Assembly (NCBI GenBank): GCA_007115705.1
Contig: QXEO01000220.1
Span: forward strand, 16,570,213 to 16,634,212
Direction: 5' to 3'
Source of the DNA: Dactylis glomerata
Lineage: Eukaryota > Streptophyta > Magnoliopsida > Poales > Poaceae
Length of the DNA stretch: 64,000 nucleotides
The number at the start of each line of letters is the position of its first letter. Positions within the stretch are counted from its first letter, which is position 1. Position numbers and translations under genes: made by a program. Of the stretch, positions 30,844 to 42,821 are shown one piece after another. The notes under the pieces were generated by a model, which searched no databases, was not told where the DNA came from, and saw only the letters and a program-made list of their open reading frames with translations.

Positions 30844-31091
30844 GATTTAGTCTTCTTGATTCAACATATTATCAAATCAACAAACTATCAACACCACAAA
30901 TTTCTCCAACTTGACATGACCCATGTAATGTTTTTAATAGGAGAAAAAGGTTAAAAAGAAGTATAATTCTAAAGCTCTATGTTCTTTTGCTAGCCTATAA
31001 ATAGAACCTTCTTCTGCAAGTTCATGTCAAGTTGCTGAGCTCATTGATAGTTTGTTGATTTGATAATATGTTGAATCAAGAAGACTAAATC
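30844..31091. repeat. inverted repeat with perfect 48-bp arms
   Basis: The left arm, 30844-30891, is the exact reverse complement of the right arm, 31044-31091. Inside them a second pair (CAACTTGACATGA at 30909-30921, TCATGTCAAGTTG at 31022-31034) extends the potential stem. A TATA-like CCTATAAATAGAA lies in the loop near 30995. An RNA spanning it would fold into a long hairpin. Confidence 0.75.
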
Positions 31092-31770
31092 TTTTTAACC
31101 TTCTGCAAGTTCCTGAGCTCACATGCTTTGGTAGCGTTTATAAACTCATATGCTCATTTGGCACACTTTTAAATAGGTGGAATTTATGTTGTCGCCCATT
31201 TCTCAGACTATCAACACTCAGTTTTTCTGATAGCATATTGATTATAGTACATTGTAGGTGGGAGCATGGTCGTTGGACCAAACAATTAGCTGAGATGGTG
31301 GATTAGCCTTTCAGCTCCACCGCACTGTCACCTATGGAGGCATTTGTATGATAATTTGTACACAACTACAGAGAATATCTGCAAGGAAAAGAAGAGTAAA
31401 AGAACCGTGTTGAACTTGTTGTTGTAGGGTAACTCTAATATACTACAGGAAGAAATGTCATAGTATGTTTTATCCATTTTTTTTGGCAATCACCACTACA
31501 TTATCTTGATATGTTTTCTATAAGTTGTATTTTACTTTTTGGTACTTGTTGGAATTGAACTAAAAACACAAATTTACTTTCCTGCACAAGTAGTATTTTG
31601 GAACGTTTAAGTATTTTCTGATGAAATATATGCAAGAGGCATGAATTTAGGTACCTCTAATGGTTGCATTATTTGTTTTGCACGGTAAATATTTTATTCT
31701 TAATTCAACTCATGAAAGCAATTAAGTTATTATCCCTTTGGTTAATCAGATTTCCTATTCATTGTTCTAA
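31092..31770. other. unassigned AT-rich sequence
   Basis: CTTCTGCAAGTTC recurs at about 31010 and 31099, so part of the inverted-repeat region has been duplicated. No gene was seen. Confidence 0.3.
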
Positions 31771-31782
31771 AGAACCTACTGT

Positions 31783-32985
31783 CTCCACCTGTTGGGGCTT
31801 GATTTGGATCTTGCCTCGGTGGGTGACATTCGGGAGTCGTTCTTTTGGGGTGGTGATTCCTTCTTGGTGGCGGCCGCTCCTCCCATTTTGGCTAGGGTCT
31901 GATGTTTCCTACAGGCCGTGGTGGCTGGGCAGGGCCAGTTCGCTGCTTGGTGCCGCCGTCATGATTCGGAACAGCTGTGCGGCTTTGGAGATGAAGGTTT
32001 GTTCTTTTTGGTTTCCCCTCATTGTATTCATTTTTTCTATTAAGTTAATTGGTCTTTATTTTGTCGTTGGTTGTGTTGTTTGCTCCCTATGCATGATGGA
32101 TGTTGTAGGAGGAAGTGCACGTTTGTCGGGCAAGAAACACTGTCGTATGGTTAGAGAGTGTTATTTGTTGTTCTCGCAGGCTTATTTTTCTCCAGAGGTT
32201 CTATTTAGTTGCGACAATGTGTTTATTTGTCAGAGGGTGGGCGTGGTAGTACAAATTGTCATGGTATTGCTCAGTTAGATTCATCTGCTGCCCAACCGCT
32301 TGCTCTTGAAAAACTTCGTGGTCAGCCTTCGGGTATATTTTACGTTGGGGTTGTCCTTTCTATGTTTTCATCTGTGCTTGGGGATCCCTTTTTCCCTTAT
32401 TTCTCTGTGGCGATGGAGTGTAAAGGTTGATTGAAGCGGCTTGTTCGCCGGAGGGCGGATTTATTTAGTGAAGTCGCATTGCTTTGTACTTTCTCTAATA
32501 TGTTGTTCTTATGAGCATTGGTTCGTCCTTTGTTATGCTAAATATCCATTCCCACCCTTGTATTAGGTCTAAGGCCGCCGACGTTTAGGGTAGGAAAGGT
32601 TATGTAGCTTACTTGAAAGGTTGGTGGAGTTGTTTTCTGTATATTCTTGTGGTTTTGGACTTTATGTTAAATGTCCATTCCCACCCTTGTTCTCGATGAC
32701 AGCCTCTTTCTATGGGAGGCTCTATTTTGGTGGTCCAGAGTGTACGCACTGTTATTGTGGTACTTTCTTTTGGTATGCTGAGAGAGCGGTCCATCTGAGC
32801 GCCTTTACTCAGAGGAGGGTGGTGTATGATATGTGCTACAAAATGGGTAGGGTGTTTCAGATAAACTTAAATCTTTGTTTAGGCTTAAGCTTGATCTTGC
32901 TTGAAGACCTGTGCTATTTAGTTCTCTATGTGCAGGTTTAAAATGTTCGTGGAGAAGTTGATGAAATTTCAAGCATTGTTGCAGG
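31783..32985 (+). pseudogene. decayed exon-like pieces of an unidentified gene
   Basis: A frame reads L-D-L-A-S-V-G-D-I-R-E-S-F-F-W-G-G-D-S-F-L-V-A-A, then TGA near 31899, then C-F-L-Q-A-V-V-A-G-Q-G-Q-F-A-A-W, and ends at a donor-like AAG|GT (31996/31997). After an acceptor-like TAG at 32108 comes E-E-V-H-V-C-R-A-R-N-T-V-V-W-L-E-S. A further short exon-like piece ends at CAG|GTTAG near 32983. I do not recognise the protein. A Helitron 3' end downstream at 35296, same strand, makes a captured gene plausible. Confidence 0.35.
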
Positions 32986-34581
32986 TTAGTGCTCCAATTG
33001 ATATAGTTTGAATCTTTTCTTAATTTAGTATGAACAATTAATTAGTATTTAACAATTTGTAAGTTGACGGACTTCATCAAATTAGTTCAGTCATTTTATC
33101 CTTTTGACATTCTAGGAAGGAAGTGTGTTGAACATATCAGTTCAGATGCCCTACTTGCCTACCTCGATAGATATAACACTATCTTCACTATATTGTTCAT
33201 CATGGTTGAGCAGTATCAGAGAGTTTATCTCATGTAATATCACTATCGTGTAAAGAATTAAATGCAAAAATTCCTTTTGCTGCCATTCAACAAATCTGAA
33301 TGGTAATCCTATTCTTAGATGAACTGGCAATTTATACGTACACCTTAATGGTTGTTATTAACTATTAAGTGTTCATTATATGGAACACAGCTTTTGTTGT
33401 TCCTTATGTAAAGGACTGTGTACATGCAACTGGATATTATGTGCTTGCAGAATGCAAACGTTGGCCGCAATAAAAAAAGCCCATCGATTTCTTTTGATTT
33501 CTAGGTGAAATATGGATATAATTGGGCATATTTCATGAAAAAGTTGTATAGATAACTATTCACACATTTCAAACTGGTCAATATAATTATGAAATGGCCA
33601 ATTATCATCCATTTTCTAAATGAATTGAGATGCCAATATTAAATAGTGATGTAGCAACAAATTTTCTCGGTATATATGGCTGAGTTAGAGTTACTTATTC
33701 TTCATTTGTCTATAGTTAATTTGGTTTATAGTTCCTTCTACAAAGCTAAAATAGATATAGCACTCTTTTTTGTATCAAATGCAAACAGGTGGATAAATGG
33801 ATGAGAATATTATGGGCTTCGGTGTGGATTATGGGCGAAACTATCAAGTGTGAAGCCCGTGATTCCTTCAAATATTCAGTCCAGGTGACTTCTGATTATT
33901 TGTAAAACTGGAGTTGCCCTATTACTTTCCTCCTTATCCATTGCCATTACACAAATTATGTAATTCCTTTTTTGCTCAATACAATTGAGTGGTGTACTGG
34001 TATTTTATATTTAAATGCATGTGAGTTTCTGAAGTTTTTAGTATAGGCTCTAATTGAAAATTAGTCACAACCTTTTGTGAGAACTGAAATGTCAGTATTC
34101 TTAAGATGTTTGTGATACTACACCTTGATTAGCAGGCCAGACAAATGCCATATGCTTGTGTTTATTCTCAATTTCTCACTGGCCAGATCTGGTTAGTTCC
34201 TTATACAGCTCTTAGTCTTGGTTTATACCCATGTCATTCTCCTTAGCTTATAACTCCATGGCACGCCCCATCATTGGTTTGATATCCCTGTCATGTGCTT
34301 GTGTTCTTCATTTTCCAACGTTTAGTGAGTATTCCTTTTTACAGTTTTCCTTATTTCATGTATAATTTGTAGGATAACCATGATTTCTAGAAGCAAATGA
34401 TAAAGAAGATTCCAGCACAGAACCACGTGGGATGGCATAGATGCGAATAGTGTTCAGCTAAAGTACCGTATCTTCAGTCTTCTTGATGCTAATCGATGAA
34501 TTCTCTAATTTTTTATGTTCGTTTGTTCGTATGTACTGTAGTAATTTTTCTGCGAGATATCTAACAAGGAGGCCAAGAATG
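32986..34581. other. mostly non-coding; one possible small exon near 33788-33890
   Basis: GTGGATAAATGGATGAGAAT starts a 96-base frame (V-D-K-W-M-R-I-L-W-A-S-V-W) flanked by AACAG and GTGACT, which could be an exon of the same unidentified gene. The rest is AT-rich and featureless. Confidence 0.25.
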
Positions 34582-34965
34582 TATGTGCAAGATTTTTATG
34601 TTTCTCTGTTCATGAAGCATGCTGGCCTCTGATTTTAGCACATATATTTCAAGAGATTAGTTTAAAGTTAATTTAGTCAAGGCACGCATGAGATATGTGC
34701 AAGATTTTTATGTTTCTCTGTTCATGAAGCATGCTGGCCTCTGATTTTAGCACATACTCCCTCCGTTTCAAAATATAAGATGTTTTAGCTTTGTGAAGCA
34801 AATGCTTTTAGACATCTTTTAGTGTGTAGATTCACTTGAATATACACACTAAAGCATGTCTAGATACATTTGCTTCACAAACCTAAAACATCTTATATTT
34901 TGAAACAGAGGGAGTATATTTCAAGAGATTAGTTTAAAGTTAATTTAGTCAAGGCACGCATGAGA
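34582..34965 (+). repeat. 112-bp tandem duplication, second copy holding a MITE
   Basis: Copy 1 is 34582-34693. Copy 2 runs 34694-34965 and is interrupted by the Stowaway element and its extra TA. After removing those 160 bp the second copy is again 112 bp and appears identical to the first. Confidence 0.9.
34757..34914. mobile_element. Stowaway MITE (Tc1/Mariner type, 158 bp)
   Basis: The ends are CTCCCTCCGTTTCAAAATAT and its near-perfect inverse ATATTTTGAAACAGAGGGAG, with TA target-site copies at 34755-34756 and 34915-34916. Copy 1 of the surrounding duplication holds the empty site (CACATATATTTC), which proves the insertion boundaries. Confidence 0.95.
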
Positions 34966-35254
34966 TATATTTACATCATTTCTTTTTTTTCTTATGTTAT
35001 AAGAGATACCTGTGTCAACTCTTTACATGGCACTGAACAGGGCAAAAGCTATTTGAGCAGCTAAAATTTAATTTCACGCTCATGGCGAAGACAGCCATTC
35101 CACCAGTAAAGACAGAGCGTGGGATATGTTCTCCCGTGTGCACATTCTAAACCTAACACACCACATCGATAGCAACAAAAAAGGCAGGCCGCCCCGTGCC
35201 GTACAAAATCTGAAATCATCCATCTTCATCACGTATGGCAGGCTAGGGTCAGAA
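34966..35254. other. sequence leading to a Helitron 3' end
   Basis: No gene seen; probably the 3' part of the Helitron ending at 35296. Confidence 0.35.
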
Positions 35255-35296
35255 CGTGAGGCAGGCGGGCGCGGCGAAGCACGCTGGCCCGTCTAG
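35255..35296 (+). mobile_element. Helitron 3' terminus (first type)
   Basis: GCGCGGCGAAGCACGC (35269-35284) can form a short GC hairpin with one mismatch. It is followed after 8 bases by CTAG (35293-35296) and then T. A hairpin close to a CTRR end, inserted before T, is the Helitron 3' signature. The 5' end was not found; exon-like sequence from 29395 or 31783 onward may be its cargo. Confidence 0.6.
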
Positions 35297-36692
35297 TAAC
35301 AGTTAACTCCAAGTTGTTCTAAAGCATATATCCATACAAGCATTAACAGATTCATCTTACCGCCTCTGTGTACGTCAGTCCCTCGTGTACGTCACTCCCT
35401 CAGTCTCACTCGCAAGAAGATACTGTGTACAATGCCAATTGAATCATCAGCATCTCACCGTAGCAAATAAACAAGAATCCTATTGAACAGAGGTTACAAA
35501 AGCAAAGCCACATGACCGGGCAGAAAACTTGTCATGAGCAACCTACACGTTATGAGAAAGTAAACTTAGGAAATCAAAACAATAGCTCTAAATAACCAGC
35601 CACCTTTAGTAATTCCAGACCAAATATCAGCAAACATGCCTGATGTATCTCATTCTCCTTATTTTGAAAAGGCACGCCATGTGACTTCAGTTTCAATAGG
35701 TTGTAAAATGTGCAGGTTAAAAGTAAACAAGATAAGCAGCTTATGCATCAAAAGTACGTGTTGGGCATTTCAGGACGTGTGCACAAGAGCAGTAATAAAT
35801 CACGTTGTTGGAGCATATAAAGCCTACAGGCAGATTGCATCATATTCACCTTGTATAAAAAGCTCAGGAAGAATGGTGCAGTAAAATGATCACTGGATGG
35901 GCACGGTTCGTACATTGTAAACCATAGTTATAACTCGTCGACGAGTGGAGACAGCCATACACGCGGCAAAGTTGTGGTAGTCAGTGGTCAAAATGTAAGA
36001 CTGCAGCACAAAATCTTACAGATCATGGACATTGTCTAGTAACAACCCTTGGCATTCAGCGATCTGTTAAGTTTATGCTAGAACTGAAGGTCATGGTCTT
36101 AACAGGGTAATAGTAGTAGAGCAGGAAGAAGAGGGTCAAATAAACCTGCACAAAACTTTTCATCTTAACTAAGTTATTTTTAGTTTGTTATAAATTATTC
36201 CTCGCACATTTATTCCTCATAGTTTTTTCTAGAAAATACGCTCCCCATAATTTTGAAGTTGCTGTCATATTATTTAAGCTCTATAGGCAGCAATGCATCG
36301 GAAAGGAGGTACGGACAGAATTCGCTATAGTTGACCAACTTGCAAAGTTCTATTTCTTGTCACCAGCACCAAGTTGCAAAGTTCTGTTTCTTCTTGTAAC
36401 CAGCACCACCACCAGCAGACCTACATATCAAGAGAAAATATTTAACTCACATGTATACCAAACTATTACAGCAAAAAAAGAATTACAACTCTATTTTTCC
36501 CTGAATGTACAAAACATGACCTGAGGCAAAAGAAGCTAACGAACAACAGGCAATAGTATCATGATTATGGTGAAGATTGCATTGTTAGATGCAACAGCAA
36601 AAACACTATCATCTTCCAGGTGGAAACTGTAGTCTACAACCTAGTACAGAACTTGACATAGAGAGTTGGAGACAAGCCAAGCCGCATCTAAA
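35297..36692. other. unassigned intergenic sequence
   Basis: AT-rich, without coding or terminal-repeat signals. CACCAAGTTGCAAAGTTCT and a related copy recur near 36340 and 36370. Confidence 0.3.
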
Positions 36693-36701
36693 AATTAAAA
36701 A

Positions 36702-37426
36702 GGGAAAATTGCTTTTTACCCAAAACTTCACCGTCCTTGGATCATATAACCAAACTTGACTGTACATTGGTTATATACCCAACAAGGACTTGAAGCTAAA
36801 ATAACAATTATTAAAGGACTCTAATTAGAGCTGACCATGAAATTGGTCGATGGGCATCTCCGTTCAGATCGAAACCCACATCACCACCAGTACTCTGAAC
36901 GTACACGTTGCCGCGCCGCTCCCACCTATACAAGCTACACTCAAGCCTGAATCAGTCCCGCAACTAATACATGATGAGGCAATACTGATAATTAATTATC
37001 AATTTACTTGTAATTGCCAACATATATGCATGCCGTCTTGGAGGTGCTAGCCATACAACATAGGAACAAGCAAAAGATTGGAATCAGGGACGTACGTCGG
37101 CGGGACGGCGTCGACAGTGGCGGACACGAGCGGACGGGTTCGGAATGGCTGCGACGACGTCGCTCAACAGTGGACGTTGTGGTTGATCGGCCACCCGGAC
37201 GGCGCGACGACGCATACGTTCAGACTTCATAGTACTGGTGACAAGGGTTTCGATCTGATCGTGGAGTTGCCCATCGACCAGTTTCATGGTCAGCTCTAGT
37301 TAGGGTCCTCTAACAATTGTCTTTTTAGTTTCAAGTCCCAGTTGGGTATTTAACCAATGTACAGTCAAGTTTGGTTATATGATCTAATAAGGATGGTGAA
37401 GTTTTGGGTAAAAAACCAATTTTCCC
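36702..37426. mobile_element. Mutator-like element, 725 bp, long TIRs
   Basis: The 9-bp target-site duplication AATTAAAAA lies at 36693-36701 and 37427-37435. The terminal inverted repeats, about 175 bp each, start GGGAAAATTG and share TTACCCAAAACTTCACC, ATATAACCAAACTTGACTGT and GACCATGAAA-TGGTCGATGG. The middle (36880-37235) turns GC-rich after 37090 (GACGGCGTCGACAG, CGACGACG) and may be a captured piece, but no domain is recognised. It is non-autonomous. Confidence 0.9.
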
Positions 37427-37446
37427 AATTAAAAAACATTGCCAGA

Positions 37447-37625
37447 AGCATGGTTAAAAAAGAACATCCATAGGCGTCCCCATAAACGATCCTAGGCGAT
37501 AGGCAACAACAAAACGTCTATCACCTAATCATTGTAGGAATGCTCTTAAGTGTGTCTCCACACGCACTTAGATAGGCACTAGGCAGAGATAAAACAAGGA
37601 TTTTACACCTTTTTGAACCTTGGCT
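37447..37625. repeat. possible small DNA-transposon remnant
   Basis: GCATGGTTAAAAAAG at the left and CTTTTTGAACCTTGGC at the right are imperfect inverted repeats. GAAGC occurs just outside each end. The TAGGCGATAGGC-rich centre looks like a recurrent grass repeat. Weakly supported. Confidence 0.35.
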
Positions 37626-38228
37626 GGAAGCCAGGACAGCATTACCTTATGTAAATATTTTGTCTTAATTTCACTTATAAACCAAACAAATTCATTACCC
37701 TCCTAATGCTAGATTAGGTAAATCAAGAGGAAAAGTACAGGAGATCTCAAACTGTTGTCTGATGGATTTAAGTTCAACATATTGAAGTAATTCCGTATTT
37801 ATTACTTTAGCTTAGCACAGATTACATGAATGACATGACAACACTGATGGATACAATACCATCCAAATTACTGTTATGATGAGCAAATGATGAAGCATCG
37901 AACCCCTACCCAATTTTCACTATCTTTGGTCAAATAGATCATTCTTAGCAGTAAGTAATAGATACTTCTACAGACACGTCAAGAAAAAACTCATTTTCAG
38001 TAATGAAAAAATTTCATGAAATAAAAAATATTGAATAAAAATTAACTCGTAGCAGCTAGCAACACACAGGCATGTTTGCTTTAACAACAAAATCCAAAAG
38101 ATATATCATTACAGGTCAGCAAAAATTATGCCTACATAATTGTCTGGATAAATCTGACAAGGTATGTGACACAATCTATACATCCTGAGCTGTGGACAAC
38201 TTCAAATCCAAGGCGTCCGGAAACCAAG
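37626..38228. other. unassigned AT-rich sequence
   Basis: No gene or transposon end was seen. Confidence 0.3.
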
Positions 38229-38360
38229 TACATATGCCATAGATTAAGTTGCATGTTCTTTTGTTTAAGAATAGGTTAAGGCGCATGTTTAGTTACATAT
38301 GCCATAGATTAAGTTGCATGTTCTTTTGTTTAAGAATAGGTTAAGGCGCCTGTTTAGTGG
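38229..38360 (+). repeat. 66-bp tandem duplication
   Basis: ACATATGCCATAGATTAAGT starts both copies, at 38229 and 38295; they are nearly identical (CGCATG against CGCCTG near their ends). Confidence 0.85.
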
Positions 38361-39338
38361 TACTAGTAAACCTAGGTTGAGCTGTTTCCGCTTTTGGATG
38401 TCTCAGGGTGCATGACAAGGTACTAAAGTACATACTGATGTTGACTGGAGAATGGAAGGGAATATATGACATGTGCTTTAGTAAATTGTACATCTGTTGG
38501 TGCCTTCTCAGGTTCTTGTACTCTATTTGATAAAGTAGCACATAAGGCACATTCCTCTGTTCCATAATTCTTGACGTGAGTGTAGTTCAAGGGAGTACTA
38601 CACAATAGCCCAAGGAGATTCAAATCAACATATAAAATTACACCAGAAATCAATATAAGAAAAATCAGCTGCCTAGATGATTATACGCCATGTAAACAAT
38701 GTGTGGAACCCCATGGTGGTGATAAGGATATAGTTTTGCTCCAGCCCAGCTGGCCGATTATACCAGTCATAAACGACTTCAGTCAGAGTAATGAGCCAAC
38801 TTGGGCCAAAAAAGCAGTGGTACAATCTTTTTTGGCAAGACTCGGGATATATGGTAGAGAGGCATGCGGTGAAACAGATCAAGCCGACTCTTCTTTGCAC
38901 TGTTCATACCGCAACCACAACCTTTGTATGTCTCTGCCGCACCAGAACAAAGATGGCCAGCGGCATCCCTTCGCATCTGCTTCTGCTTCGTCCTCACATA
39001 TGCTTTGACATGCTCTTTTGCCTTCACTTCTGCCGAAAAGGTTGAATCAAATAAAGTGCTCTTGTGGTCTGCTCTTTTCGTATTTATGGGTCAGTTGACT
39101 GCTTGGTTTTGCTTGTTTCGGGGCCGGGACTGTCAACTAGTAGTGATTAGTCATTAGTGGCTGCTGGGTTGTGCTTTTTTGGGACAGTGAAACTTGGTAG
39201 CTGTGCATTTTTAGTATTTTTTGTAGCTGCAAGGCCAACTAACAGCTTACCGCCCAGATTAGTTAATCATCCAACTGACCGACTGCTCACCGACTAGCTT
39301 GCATGCCAACCCCTACAGCTGGTGGGAGTACATATTAC
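38361..39338. other. unassigned sequence before the Helitron
   Basis: Several short frames overlap on both strands at 38670-39160, but none shows a domain and they conflict with one another. No terminal repeats were seen. Confidence 0.3.
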
Positions 39339-39584
39339 TCCTTTAAATGAGGCGGAGCAACCCGGCCTCTCAGGCCATCCTCAGAATTTTTTGCTCGACA
39401 GCCGTTGGATCAGGCTGAAACAGTGAATTTTTGTTCCCACGTCGAACTGCAACCGCTGGATTCAGTAACTTCTTTTGTCACTTCACTTCGAACTATAATT
39501 CGTCCATGACATGTGGGGGCGCGAGAGTGCGGGGCCAAAGCTTCAGCCTCGAATTCTTCCTGTCCGCGTAGTCTTTCTCTGGCC

Positions 39585-40105
39585 ACGGTGAAAACCTAAA
39601 TTATTACGAGTGGTTCCCAGGCAACCTCTTCTCCCCAATCCCCGCCTCCTCCGCCATCCCCCAATCCGAAGCAAACGAGCGGCGGAGGCTGGACGCGCGC
39701 GCGCCCGTGCCCTCGACTTCGTCCCCGGCACTCCTGGCGCGGAGATGCTCGGTGCTCTGTGCCATCGCCGGCCTCCCCCCAGCCCAGCCGCGTCAGGAGT
39801 GGAACCTGTCATCGCCGGCCTCCTCCCCGACCCCAACCTCGATCTGGGGTATCGGAGAAGACCGAGACGAGGGACGGAACCTCTTGGCTGTGGCTCCTCG
39901 TCGTGCACGGACGGGAGACTCCAGCGACGGAGACCGAGGTCGCCACCCCAGCCATGGCACTTGTGGTTGCCGACGGAGAGGGATTTAGGAGGGAGCCGGC
40001 CCGACCATGGGAGAGATGCCTCGTGGGAGACGATGAGGGCGGCCGTGGACAGATAGAAGCAAGCCACCATGTCCTTCCTCGTGCATCTTCCTCTTTGACT
40101 CCTTA
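39585..40105 (+). other. exon-like GC-rich cargo in the plus-strand Helitron
   Basis: All three plus frames are open for 280-450 bp and none is clearly preferred. The content (Pro/Arg/Ser/Ala-rich) looks like a plant 5' exon, followed by AT-rich intron-like sequence and acceptor-like TTGCAG at 40147-40152 and TTGCAG near 41559-41565. No product can be named. A captured, scrambled gene is likely. Confidence 0.35.
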
Positions 40106-42460
40106 GTCCGATTTTATCTTTTATTGCTAATGTTTGGGGGTGTGCCTTGCAGATTGCTTTAACACCGACGGCAAAAACGGCTAGCATCAGAATAATCCCC
40201 GATGGTCATGGCCCAGCAGCTGCCCTACTCCCCGTTTCTTCCTGGTCATTTTTTTGGGTCTGATTGTTGCTGTTGTGGGCTGGTTACAACCTGAGCAGAG
40301 TTGCTTCGTCCTGCGAACTATCGAGCACCAGCACCGCTATGGCAGAAAGGTACATCTATCCATTTGTTCTACAGATTTTTCTTTTGGTCAGATGAAGAGC
40401 AGTCCTTTGTAGGCAGAGCAAGCTGGATGTTGTTCTATGCCTCCAATTCCAAGAAAACACATCAATAGGTGTAGTTGAGAGGATAGAGCTTTAATTGGTT
40501 ATAGTTGCTGGACTTTTGAATTGTCGTAGTACATCACGCTGCTGTTTTCTTGTTTATTTTTACATTTTCCACTTTTCACGTAGATTTACAAAGCAAAATC
40601 AAGGCACTGATTAACAATGAACTATGGTCTGAATATAAGAACTGACCTGAGTGTTATATGTTGTGGTTTGCTGCCATATCTAACATGGAAAGCAAAATCA
40701 AGGTACTGATTTATCAGGTGTAGTGTCCCAGCTACTACCAAAAAATGTTACATATGTGCAGTCATAGGTATTAGTGCTGATTGTATCGTTTATATTCCCA
40801 GTCCATAAGATAAAAGGCGACGGCCTTGCCCTCGTTACAGCAAGGCTCATCGGAACAGTCAGTGAGGACGGAGGTGGTGGCTGCAGTGGGTGTCAGGAGA
40901 GGTAACTTGGCGCCATTTATGTACCAATTGAGCGGCGCACCAACGAGGAACGGAGGTGGAGACAGCAACGGGGCCAAATAGTCCTGTAGTGGAGCAAGTA
41001 GTCCACAAAGAGTACATATTAGGTGCTCCTCTCTTTACTCTCTTTATGTCTCTGATTTCAATTTTCTAATATTACTTATCTAAACATGATGTTTCAGATT
41101 TGAGAAAGAAGAGAAGAAGAAGCAGTCAATGGAAGAGTTTGTGATGGGCCTGGTGATTCTCTCTCTCTATATATATATATCTATCTTTTTCTCTAGTGAA
41201 CAGTCAAGTTTGTTTCTGCATTCTTTATATTATGGTTTGTGCTAAACGTAAAAATTTGCTAGGGAACTTTGGTTAAAGCGTTCTTTCTTTTTCTATGCAA
41301 CTTGTTTTATTTGGTTTTGATCAGTGCTTGTCTAGGCTGAATGTTGTCTCCTTTGTGCTCATGTCCTCTCCTCGATCACCACTCATCTTCAGGTGCGTGG
41401 AGCTGTGGCTAGATGGTTGATCCAGCAATGGAGGGATTGTACCTAGCAAAATTTCTCGATTGGTTCACCGATCGGTTCGCCCTTAGTCTAGGTATATGAT
41501 GTTTTGTTTCTCTCCCCAGAATCTCTGTTTTGTATTTTTGCTCATCATCTATTCACTTGCAGACGCAAAAACATCCTGAGCCGTCAGCCTACCCATGTCG
41601 AAGATTGTGCAGTAGTTGCCATGTCTCGTGCAAAGATTAGGTGCGGTGGTGGTGCTCAGTGACCGCAACTGTTCTCTCTGGCACAAGGATTTCCATAACT
41701 ATTATCTTCTAGGGAAGATGTATGTTTCCTACAGATGTTTTCAGCTTGAGCAGAGTGTTATTTCGGGAAGGGGAGGTTGGAGCATAGGTAAATAACAACT
41801 TACAAGTATTGCAGCTTATTTTCTTTACATTACTGCTTTTGTTTCTGATGGCGGTAATAGGAGGGCTACCTCTTTTTCAAAAAACAGAACTACCATTGTA
41901 TATAGCTAGAAAGGGAAAACGACGGATGGGTTCAGTTATATCTTTTTCCGTTCATTACAAGGTCTCGGTCATGAACCTGCTGTATGTCTACCAGAAAACC
42001 ATATATGTCGCATGTATGGCTGCTGTGGCATGAGACTGGAGTACAGAGAGCCATATTTTGTACTTCTCTGTCGTACTTAAAAGTAGCTGAAAGCAGTGAT
42101 ACATAGCAATCTTTTTTGTCCTACCAAAATTGGATGAAAATGCAATCGGTTTCTGCTATGTTAGTATGTTCATTTTTTGTCAGAGAACCAATGTTAGCAT
42201 GATTGACCTGATTTCATGATTGATCCATAATGTGTCATAACCATATTAGTCCCATGTACTATTAAAGACAACTAAATGATATATAATGCCCAAATAAATT
42301 CCAGGTTAAAGTCAGGTACTACTTGCGCCGCCACCACTGGCCATTTATACCGTGAAAACCCTAAAAATGTGTTGCGTCCGGTAACAAGGCTAAAATAAAC
42401 ACCATTGGCACTAACCAAGACAAAACTTATGACTTACATTCTGATTCTGGCCTAATTCCG
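40106..42460 (+). mobile_element. rest of the plus-strand Helitron, mainly intron-like
   Basis: AT-rich with scattered donor- and acceptor-like sites (AAAG|GTACAT near 40350; GCAG|ACGC near 41565). AGCAAAATCAAGG repeats at about 40591 and 40691. No open frame is convincing. Confidence 0.35.
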
Positions 42461-42504
42461 TCACTCGCGCCATCGGCGCAACAGGTCATCTAGTTCCTAG
42501 AAAA

Positions 42505-42635
42505 GAAAACAAGCTAACAAGCTCACAGTCTCGCGTCTAATTCAGTTGTCCACATGCATATCTACACTCTTCCAGCCCAACATACTCCTTTCACACTATG
42601 TAAGAAAACAAGCTAACAAGCTCACAGTCTCACGT
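42505..42635 (+). repeat. 32-bp direct repeat, 99 bp apart
   Basis: GAAAACAAGCTAACAAGCTC and following bases occur at 42505-42536 and 42604-42635 with one difference. It lies between the Helitron end and the 3' end of the gene at 42822, probably in its 3' flank. Confidence 0.8.
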
Positions 42636-42821
42636 ATAATATACTTTATCCAGTTCAAAGTTTGGATGGCATAGGCTCGTTCCTACTTTATCAGAAGAAG
42701 CCACAAAATGCATTCCTAACAGGAAGCTACAATCACTTGTGCATGAAGGACAGCATAGTAATTTCAATACTTGAAAGGTAAAAACGGTTCTGCAGAGGAA
42801 AAAAACTCACATATTTCATGC

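Larger units (their letters stand above)
39339..42493 (+). mobile_element. probable Helitron (3.16 kb), plus strand
   Basis: The 3' end is typical: GCGCC-ATC-GGCGC hairpin (42467-42479), ten bases, CTAG (42490-42493), then T. The proposed 5' end starts TC at 39339. The following region (CCCGGCCTCTCAGGCCATC, CGTTGGAT, later GTGAAAACCTA) resembles the 5' end of the minus-strand Helitron that starts at 60970. The base before TC is C rather than the usual A, so the exact 5' position is tentative. No Rep/helicase was found, so it is non-autonomous and probably gene-carrying. Confidence 0.6.

Noticed and set aside
39543..40187. 214-residue minus-strand gene in the plus-strand Helitron
   Set aside because: It opposes the likely reading direction of the cargo, is Arg/Gly/Pro-rich without a domain, and overlaps three open plus frames.
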